Program-made: the position numbers and the translations under genes
Part shown: one piece after another, positions 56,810 to 64,000 of the stretch
How positions within the stretch are numbered: the first letter of the stretch is position 1
How the letters are laid out: every line of letters starts with the position of its first letter
Notes under the pieces: model-generated
What the model was told of the DNA's origin: nothing
What the model saw: the letters and a program-made list of their open reading frames with translations, nothing else
Database searches by the model: none
Source of the DNA: Pseudorasbora parva
Taxonomy: Eukaryota > Chordata > Actinopteri > Cypriniformes > Gobionidae
DNA length: 64,000 bases
Direction: 5' to 3'
Assembly (NCBI RefSeq): GCF_024679245.1
Contig: NC_090189.1
Coordinates: forward strand, 36,588,889-36,652,888

Positions 56810-57259
56810 TTGATAAAGCTCGGGTTGCTGAATATTCGATCCCTTTCGCCAAAAACGCTTGTTGTCAATGATATGATTATAGATCATAACTTAGATGTGC
56901 TGTGCTTGACAGAAACCTGTCTAAAACCTGACGATTACATTACTTTAAATGAGTGCACCCCCCAAGATTATTGTTATAAACATGAGCCACGTCTGAAAGG
57001 TAAAGGGGGAGGTGTTGCTATAATTTATAATAATATTTTTAGTATTACTCAGAAGTCTAGTTTCAAATATAATTCCTTTGAAGTTTTGGTGCTTTATGTA
57101 ACGTTGTGTAGTGTAAATGATAAATCCCGTCTGACATTTGTGTTGGCTACTGTATACAGGCCACCAGGGCACAATACAGACTTTATCAAAGAATTTGCTG
57201 GTTTTGTATCGGAGTTAGTATTAGCTGTAGATAAAGTACTAATTGTTTGGGGATTTTAA
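56810..57259 (+). CDS. L2 LINE ORF2, endonuclease part (before frameshift)
   Basis: The ORF begins [15 protein letters not shown] with the asparagine of APE-type endonucleases, then [11 protein letters not shown] (catalytic glutamate), [11 protein letters not shown] and TVYRPPGHN. It terminates at 57259 because one extra base in the T/G run at 57245-57252 shifts the frame just before the GDFN box. The protein continues in the next frame. The endonuclease nicks genomic DNA to prime reverse transcription. Confidence 0.85.
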   Translation: MIKLGLLNIRSLSPKTLVVNDMIIDHNLDVLCLTETCLKPDDYITLNECTPQDYCYKHEPRLKGKGGGVAIIYNNIFSITQKSSFKYNSFEVLVLYVTLCSVNDKSRLTFVLATVYRPPGHNTDFIKEFAGFVSELVLAVDKVLIVWGF

Positions 57260-59666
57260 TATCCATGTAGACAATGAAAAAGACACATTGGGATTGGCAT
57301 TTAGAGACATTCTAAACTCTATTGGAGTTAGACAACACGTATTGGGACCCACTCATCGCCTTAATCATACTTTAGATCTAATAATGTCACATGGAATAAA
57401 TGTTGATACTGTTAAAATTCTGCAGCAGAGCGATGACATCTCAGATCATTACCTAATATCATGTATACTTAATTTACCTAAGGCTGCAAAGCCATCCCCT
57501 CGCTTCAAATATGGCAGGACGATAACCGCTGCGACTAAAGATTGCTTTGTACATAATCTTCCTCATCAGTTCCATCTCCTCAGCATTACAGATAGCCAAG
57601 AGGAACTTGATGCTGCAACAGAAACTATTGACTCTCTCTTTACTAGCACTTTAGACATAGTTGCTCCCCGGCGCTTAAAGAAGATTAAAGCAAATAATCC
57701 AACGCCGTGGTACAACGAGCACACTCGGGCCCTTAAAACAGCAGCCAGAAAAATGGAGCGTGGCTGGAAGAAAACAAAACTGAAGGTTTTTTGCAATTTG
57801 TGGAAAGAGAGCATGATTGCATACAGAAAGGCCATAAAAACTGCTAGATCTGCTTATTTCTCAACTCTTTTAGAAGAAAACAAACACAACCCTAAGTATT
57901 TATTCGATACAGTAGCTAAATTATCAAAAAATAAAGCTTCAGCTTCAGATGTTTGTAAACAACACAGCAGTAATGACTTTATGAACTTCTTTACTAGTAA
58001 GACTGATAATATTAGGAATAAAATTATAACCATGCAGCCGTCTATTACAGTATCACTTCAGACAGAGCGCTGTAGTGTCACTGAGGAAAAATTACACTCA
58101 TTCACTACTATAGGAGGAGAAGAATTGGCTAAACTTGTAAAATCATCAAAATCAACAACATGTATGCTTGACCCTATACCGACTAGGCTATTAAAAGAGA
58201 TACTTCCAGAGGTCATAGATCCTCTGCTTAATATCATTAATTCATCTTTGACATTAGGATATGTACCGAAAACTTTTAAGTTGGCTATAATTAAACCACT
58301 TATTAAAAAAACGCAACTTGATCCTAAAGAATTAGTCAATTACAGGCCAATCTCGAATCTACCGTTTCTATCAAAAATACTAGAAAAGGCTGTGTCTTCA
58401 CAATTATGTTCCTTTTTAGAAAGAAATGGTATATGTGAGGATTTCCAGTCAGGATTTAGACCGTATCATAGCACTGAGACTGCTCTAATTAGAGTTACAA
58501 ATGATTTACTCTTATCATCTGATCATGGTTGTATCTCTCTATTAGTGTTACTCGATCTTAGTGCTGCATTTGATACTATCGATCACAATATTCTTCTGAA
58601 TAGAATCGAAAATTATGTTGGCGTTAGTGGAACTGCTTTGCCATGGTTTAAATCATACTTATCTGACCGTTATCAGTTTGTAGCAGTAAATGAAGAGATG
58701 TCACACCAATCACAAGTTCAGTATGGAGTACCGCAAGGCTCAGTGTTAGGACCGTTGCTTTTCACCCTGTATATGCTACCACTGGGAGATATCATTAGGA
58801 AACATGGCGTTAGCTTTCATTGTTATGCTGACGATACTCAGCTCTATATTTCCTCACGCCCTGACGAAACCTACCAATTCACAAGATTAACGGAATGCAT
58901 AGCTGATATAAAAAATTGGATGAATAGTAATTTCCTGCAACTTAATTCAGATAAAACTGAATTTTTAATTATTGGACAGAAAAGTTCCACAAGTAGTAAC
59001 CGAGAATACTGTCTAACACTTGATGACTGCTCTGTCAAGCCCTCGTCGTCAGTGAGGAACCTGGGTGTGCTCTTTGATACCAATCTTTCATTTGAAAGCC
59101 ACGTTTCTAGCATCTGTAAAACCGCATTTTATCATCTTAAAAATATATCTAAATTACGGCACATGCTTTCAATGCAAAATGCTGAACAGTTAGTACATGC
59201 GTTCATGAGCTCAAGGCTAGATTATTGTAATGCTCTACTGGGTGGTTGCCCTGCTCGCTTAATAAACAAACTCCAGCTAGTCCAAAATGCAGCAGCTAGA
59301 GTTCTTACTAGAACCAGGAAGTATGATCATATTAGTCCAGTTCTATCAACATTGCACTGGCTCCCTATTAAACATCGCATACATTTTAAAATCTTGCTTA
59401 TTTCTTACAAAGCACTAAATAGTTTAGCTCCCCGGTACTTAAGCGAGCTCTTAACGCATTATACTCCATCACGTCTATTGCGGTCTCAAAACTCTGGCCA
59501 GTTGATAATACCTAGAATATCTAAATCAACTGCAGGCGGTCGATCCTTTTCCTATTTAGCTCCTAAACTGTGGAATAGTCTTCCTAGCATTGTTCGGGAA
59601 GCAGACACACTCTGTCAGTTTAAATCTAGACTAAAAACACATCTCTTTACTATGGCATACACATAG
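57246..59666 (+). CDS. L2 LINE ORF2, rest of endonuclease plus reverse transcriptase
   Basis: It opens with [10 protein letters not shown] and ends the endonuclease with [12 protein letters not shown] (catalytic SDH). The reverse transcriptase spans about residues 340-640: [45 protein letters not shown] (first aspartate), [14 protein letters not shown], and [10 protein letters not shown], the YADD catalytic box. A C-terminal region ([53 protein letters not shown]) typical of L2/CR1/Rex1 follows to the stop. 800 or so codons without a stop. Confidence 0.9.
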   Translation, partial: FGDFNIHVDNEKDTLGLAFRDILNSIGVRQHVLGPTHRLNHTLDLIMSHGINVDTVKILQQSDDISDHYLISCILNLPKAAKPSPRFKYGRTITAATKDCFVHNLPHQFHLLSITDSQEELDAATETIDSLFTSTLDIVAPRRLKKIKANNPTPWYNEHTRALKTAARKMERGWKKTKLKVFCNLWKESMIAYRKAIKTARSAYFSTLLEENKHNPKYLFDTVAKLSKNKASASDVCKQHSSNDFMNFFTSKTDNIRNKIITMQPSITVSLQTERCSVTEEKLHSFTTIGGEELAKLVKSSKSTTCMLDPIPTRLLKEILPEVIDPLLNIINSSLTLGYVPKTFKLAIIKPLIKKTQLDPKELVNYRPISNLPFLSKILEKAVSSQLCSFLERNGICEDFQSGFRPYHSTETALIRVTNDLLLSSDHGCISLLVLLDLSAAFDTIDHNILLNRIENYVGVSGTALPWFKSYLSDRYQFVAVNEEMSHQSQVQYGVPQGSVLGPLLFTLYMLPLGDIIRKHGVSFHCYADDTQLYISSRPDETYQFTRLTECIADIKNWMNSNFLQLNSDKTEFLIIGQKSSTSSNREYCLTLDDCSVKPSSSVRNLGVLFDTNLSFESHVSSICKTAFYHLKNISKLRHMLSMQNAEQLVHAFMSSRLDYCNALLGGCPARLINKLQLVQNAAARVLTRTRKYDHISPVLSTLHWLPIKHRIHFKILLISYKALNSLAPRYLSELLTHYTPSRLLRSQNSGQLIIPRISKSTAGGRSFSYLAPKLWNSLPSIVREADTLCQFKSRLKTHLFTMAYT

Positions 59667-60582
59667 AACATTTTTAACTTTTTTTTATTCAATTCAATTG
59701 ACTGATTGTTAGGCTGCATTAACTAGGTCAGCCGGAACCGGGAACACTTCCCATAACACATGATGTACTCGTTACATCATAAAAAGAGTGGCATCTACGC
59801 TAATGTTGTCTCTCTGTTTATCCCGAGGTTTATCCCGGATCTGGGCCCTGTCCGGATCGGATGGTGGACCTGCCTGGACATGACCAGCTCATCCTGGAGT
59901 GTCTGCTGAGCCGTGTCAAATGGTGTCTCCTCCGAATTTGCCTCACTGGCACGACATGCTCAAAACCCGTCTTCGGCGCCATAATTCCGATCTTTCATGT
60001 ATTCATACTCTTGTGTAATCGACGCACCATCCCATCATTTATTTCCAAATAAATCTGTCTCTTCCGTTATACCCTGAAATTTTGAATATTCCAATCTAAT
60101 ATGATTTCTGACCTGTAAGGTTGCCAGAATAATAATCTTACACGGTGTGTTAATAGGCCAGAGGAGAACTGGCACCCCGACTGAGTCTGGTTTCTCCCAA
60201 GGTTTATTTTTCTCCATCATGCCCTGATGGAGTTTTGGTTCCTTGCCACTGTCGCCTTTGGCTTGGCTTGCTCAGTTGGGGACACTAAAAATATGATTAA
60301 AGTTATTCAATTTATTATACAAATAAAATGTATGAATTAGGTCTTATTTAATTCTATAAACTTAAATACTGATCTGCCAACATTGTTGCTATATGATAAA
60401 TTAAACTAAGCTGATAACATTACTGTTTTCTCCTGTACGACTGTACAGCCAAATCTAATTTTGTCGCAATATTATCCTGTTTGACACTGTGAAGCTGCTT
60501 TGACACAATCGTGATTGTAAAAGCGCTATATAAATAAAGTTGATTGATTGATTGATTGATTAAACTCATAAAAGACAATATA

Positions 60583-60866
60583 GGGTAACACTTTATAATA
60601 ACGTTCAGTTGTAAGTCATTTATAAGTGGTTAGTTAATGATGAACTAATCATTTACAAAACATTCATAAATGATTATCAAGTGATATGCTAACATTTTAT
60701 GAATGTTTTGTAAATTCCGTTACAAGTCATTAGTAAATGATTAACTAATGATTTATGAAACATGACTACGCGTTCATTAATGATTAATGAGTGAGTTGTT
60801 ATTTAGTTTACATATATTTAGTAGATTCAGTTATAAGTAATTTACAATTGATTAGTTAATGATGAA
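60583..60866 (+). mobile_element. GGTAACACTTTATAAT repeat with palindromic words
   Basis: It starts GGGTAACACTTTATAATAAC and contains many TTAGTTAATGAT/ATCATTTAC words that can fold. It resembles the start of the repeat at 16830 but diverges after about 12 bp. Probably a MITE; no right end seen. Confidence 0.5.
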
Positions 60867-60868
60867 CG

Positions 60869-61219
60869 TATGTAACCTTAGTTCCCTGAGAACAGGGAAC
60901 GAGACGCTGCATCAGCTGACGCTACGGGGAACGCCTTCAGCGTGACAGGTGTCTGAAATCGCTATCAAATCACAATCCTACTGACCGTCGGCAGCTGGTG
61001 ATGTCATCACCGTGCGACCAGGAAGTATAAAAAGGCACCGTGCCAACATGACAACATCCGCTTCGTCTGAAGGGACTGTGGGCAGGCACACCTTGAAGCA
61101 TGGCCATGTGACGCAGCGTCTCGTTCCCTGTTCTCAGGGAACTAAGGTTACATATGTAACCGGGGACGTTCCCTTTCGAAAGGGAACTCGCGCTGCGTCA
61201 GCTGACGCTACGGGGAACG
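60869..61219. repeat. Palindrome cluster and TATA box at an element terminus
   Basis: A 42-bp perfect inverted repeat lies at 60869-60910 and 61113-61154. Inside the arms is the 20-bp palindrome GTTCCCTGAGAACAGGGAAC (60881-60900), and another, GTTCCCTTTCGAAAGGGAAC, lies at 61168-61187. CGCTGCRTCAGCTGACGCTA with the next 9 bases is a direct repeat (60904-60932, 61191-61219). A TATA box (TATAAAAAGG, 61026-61035) sits between the arms. The layout resembles the DIRS-like terminus at 46441-46870, so this may be a DIRS-type end, but no recombinase is present. Confidence 0.6.
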
Positions 61220-61808
61220 ATATACCCACGCCGCCATGCTGAGGGGAGTGCATGTCCCTTACTAGCAGTGAGAACTGCCTGGACGAGTGTTCGCGGAAAG
61301 CCTGAACCACTCCCCCTCTAGCCACACAGGCTGCCAGTGACATCATTCCCTACGGTCATAGCCCAAGCTATATGCCTAAGAGAGAACCTAAACAAGTTTT
61401 AACTGAGGTTTCCTACTCTCGGCTTGCTCGAGGGTCTGGGACCTACTACTTTCGAAGGAAGGAGTCCCTTAAGGGAATGTGGCTAGGGGACCCGAGGGCG
61501 CCACCAGCCGTCACTAATTCGGGAAAAACCTTCACCGAATGCCACCAGGGAGGCCTCACCTGGCATCACTTCTGTGGGACACCCCAGCTTGGCCAACCCT
61601 GTCTGTCAAAACAGAGCCTCCGGACATCGCTCTTACTTATGAGCATCCAGACTGAGGGACTGCAAACTGGCAATGTCCTCCTCAGACCGGAACTCGGAGA
61701 CAGGAATCCTGGAGAGCAGTACTCAGCTTAGTGCTTCTTACCCTTGCCATCGAGGGGAGTCTCTTCTGCTCGATCCTAGGATCTACTGAACACATTTATT
61801 ACAGGGGT
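61220..61808 (+). other. GC-rich element interior, no recognised gene
   Basis: Open frames up to 119 codons (61372-61731) have no motif I know. Confidence 0.35.
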
Positions 61809-63115
61809 GCTCAGGAGGCCTAAAAAAGGCCTATGGACTGATCTACCCGGGAGGCCCCGAGGGGGGCCTGCCCGTCTGATCAGACTCAAGCGGCCGTAAG
61901 CTCGCAGACGACCCTCAATGAGGGGAGCCCTTAAGCCAGCTTGGTAGGTAAACCATGCTGTAGGCTAGCCAGTCCCTGTCCTGAAGGGACTGTGCAGCAG
62001 AAACGGAGTCTCGTTGTGCTAGGGCACGAGCCCGCCACTGAGTTATACCGGCCCAGGCCGGGACCCAACGGCAGGCAGCCGCTAGCTGTCAGCCCAAAGC
62101 CAGTTCTACGTTCCCGCTTAGGGGAACCGTTTCCCCTCCAGGGAGGCCAGGAGGCGCCTCTACCTGGCACCGTTAGTGCTAGCTGTTAAGAGCCGCAGGA
62201 AGGTGTCTTTACTGGTTCCTCAGGGGCTCATGAGGCTATAACGCCAGAAGCCACCTATGCTAATGGCTAGCTTTTCACCGAGACCTGGTCTGGGAATCCC
62301 CTCCCAAAAAGGCCCGAAGAGGCCTGACAGCCCGATACACTGGCCTACCGAGCGTCCCAGCTCGGGGGCTCACCCTCAGGCGGCCTAGAGCGGCCTACTT
62401 CCTGCCAGCCAACGTGCAAACTGTTGGGAGCTGTTGTGCTCCCGGGGCTCGCCTCCAGGGAGGCCTGTTTGATGCCTACGTACAGTCCGGTCTTTTTAGG
62501 GCGGCCCGGAGAGGCCTATTGCCAAATGGCAGTTCCCTATCAGATTGGTGACATACGGTGCTTATCCGATGGCAAATCCCACCGGAAACCCCGCAGGGCC
62601 GGGAAACAACCATAGGACGGCCTGAAGCGGCCCGTCCCTGATAGGAGACTATGCTAGCCGCCTGGCTAGCACCCACGCACACTGTCGCAAGACCTGGGAA
62701 CCGGGGCTCACCCTACAGGAGGCCTAAAGCGGCCTAGATCCTGTCAACCAATGGTCAGAACCCTAGGTCACCCCCTCAGGGGACGCCATGTGAGGCGTGC
62801 TGAAACACAGCGAGCCCTTAAAGTCGGGCTGACAGTGGCTGTCTGCTGGCTGATGAGGACTGGGTATCCAGTCACAACCTGGGGACTCATCCACAGGGAG
62901 GCCGTTAGGGGCCTACTTATGACGAGGTTTCTACTGCAGCCGACATCGTTGGGGAGAACCCTCCCCGCTCACATGGGCCACGACGGAACTCACCAGCAGG
63001 GAGGCCTACTGAGGCCTACCACCTGACCCAGAGTTAACTGCCCGGACTGCCTCGGCTGGCGTCTCCCGCCAGCCAGCCTTCTATAGTCGGTCCGCCCCAG
63101 CGGCCCATAGCAGCC
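61809..63115. repeat. Spaced array of AGGCC...GGCCT hairpins
   Basis: At least eleven short inverted repeats of the form GGAGGCCT-N4/6-AGGCCT or GGCGGCCTAGAGCGGCCTA occur, at about 61813, 61851, 62138, 62309, 62377, 62456, 62500, 62617, 62718, 62896, 62998 and 63091. Some lie within longer repeats, for example GGCTCACCCT...GGCCTA...CCTGYCARCCAA at 62368-62414 and 62704-62752. No reading frame is shared through the array. Confidence 0.75.
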
Positions 63116-64000
63116 TTCTGCGACGGCGCAGTCTCTCAGGCAGCGCCTACCAGCGTGGACCTAAAACACAATGCCCACAGCAGTGCACTCAGCATAAAAC
63201 GCCTTGTACCCTCTAAAGCGAGGGGAGTACAACTTACGCCACCTGCCTCCAGGGCGGCCGTCTGGTTGTCCAGCGGTCCGCCGTCCGCGCAAGGGCGTCA
63301 GCCGTGACAGTGTTTCGACTCCAGGGGAGCATCCTACCAACCGATGCTTTCAGATGGTTGCGAAGTACAGCTCGACCCGAGCCTAAAAGGTGAAGCAGAA
63401 GACACAGAGCAAAAAGTGAAATATATTGAACACACACAACCGGCCATTTCCTGAACCAAGCCGGGGGGCCGCCAAGAAGTGGCGGCCGCACTAGCTCTGG
63501 GGGGCGGGGCTAGCAAAACCAGTCTGACTGCGCACCGCGAAGAGACGCCTACCCCGTCCCCACGACCACTGGCTGAGTCGCGATTCATTCTGCTACACAC
63601 CTTTTTGCATTAATAACAACCCCCAAATGCAGAAGGGGGGTGGGCATTGGCCGGACAACCCTACTACGGGGAGGCCGGGTAGGGATACAAAGCTCCTGCG
63701 GGGATACCGACAGGAGCCCGGGGCAACTGCCAGGGCAATATGCCACCGCGAGACGCCACCGTCATCCCATCAACAGCCTAGGCCAACTTGATGCACTAGC
63801 ATCGGTCTGATAATCCCACAACAACGGCCCTTAAGAAGGACTGGGACAGACCTTACTGTAGTTCATGCGCTAGCCTAACCTCACAAATTCATCTAGATAT
63901 TTCACTAGCAGAGGTGCCACCGCTACCCAGAGGTGGCTACAGCTAAAAACGTTCGCCAGGAGAACATACGTCAGTTTATATCACCGCTACATGCCCGCGG
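63116..64000. other. GC-rich stretch to the window edge
   Basis: No gene motif. Probably continues the same unidentified element beyond the window. Confidence 0.35.

Larger units (their letters stand above)
55799..60562 (+). mobile_element. L2-clade LINE, 5'-truncated, nearly complete
   Basis: It starts inside ORF1 and contains ORF1 (esterase), ORF2 (endonuclease and reverse transcriptase), a 0.85-kb 3' UTR, and the 3' end GTAAAAGCGCTATATAAATA followed by (TTGA)n at 60540-60561. Short repeated tails of this type are characteristic of L2/CR1 LINEs. One frameshift in ORF2 is the only obvious break, so insertion is probably fairly recent. Confidence 0.9.

Noticed and set aside
61941..62189. Overlapping ORFs on both strands in the hairpin array
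   Set aside because: GC-rich composition keeps several frames open; no conserved frame through the repeats.

Overview
The window looks like a repeat-rich stretch of a ray-finned fish genome, most likely a cyprinid (carp, goldfish or zebrafish relatives). The reasons are the families present: an L2-type LINE with an esterase ORF1, a 5S-derived SINE, TTAA-flanked Kolobok-type repeats, hAT and Harbinger MITEs, DIRS and Gypsy-type LTR fragments, Tc1 elements, very long (GT)n tracts, and an NLR-type LRR exon of exactly 174 bp followed by a B30.2 exon. No bacterial-style operons, rRNA operons or CRISPR arrays are visible. Almost every open frame belongs to a transposable element. The only host-gene material I can support is two minus-strand exons of an NLR/B30.2 immune receptor gene (LRR at 50494-50667, B30.2 at 42704-43263).

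Layout. 1-5 kb: a 5S-SINE end, ends of TTAA repeats, and a dead Tc1 element split by a Harbinger MITE. 5.3-8.1 kb: a Gypsy-type LTR with leader, broken into by a second non-autonomous LTR element (6227-8133) whose core is a GC-rich minisatellite open in all six frames. 8.6-9.8 kb: a TTAA MITE. 12.4-14.5 kb: a decayed minus-strand L2 LINE with a solo LTR inside its ORF1.

17.1-32.6 kb: a 15.4-kb Kolobok-like element with matching termini and TTAA on both sides. It sits inside another repeat whose interrupted sequence can be rejoined by comparison with a second copy at 40.3-40.98 kb. It carries a plus-strand THAP/DDE transposase pseudogene and, at the other end on the opposite strand, a small multi-exon pseudogene resembling the cysteine-rich C-terminal (ballast) domain of P2X7 receptors. 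Inside it are a 23-bp-TIR element, a Harbinger element holding two hATs (one holding a further hAT and a SINE), a MITE, a probable retroviral-type LTR and a solo LTR.

32.6-50 kb: a probable LTR; a long-TIR element; a zinc-finger/DDE transposase-like pseudogene on the minus strand broken by a Tc1; a TTAA element containing a Mutator-like foldback; the B30.2 exon; a ZBED/GTF2IRD2-like hAT relic; a DIRS tyrosine-recombinase fragment; and further MITEs.

50-64 kb: a 240-bp GT tract; the LRR exon; a three-level nest (TIR element, LTR, hAT); a nearly intact 5'-truncated L2 LINE (55799-60562); and a GC-rich block with 20-bp palindromes and a spaced array of AGGCC...GGCCT hairpins.

Target-site duplications read directly here (8 bp for four hATs, TTA for two Harbingers, 5 bp for three LTR units, TTAA for several elements) give the order of insertion. 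All family names rest on motif recognition by eye, with no database search.
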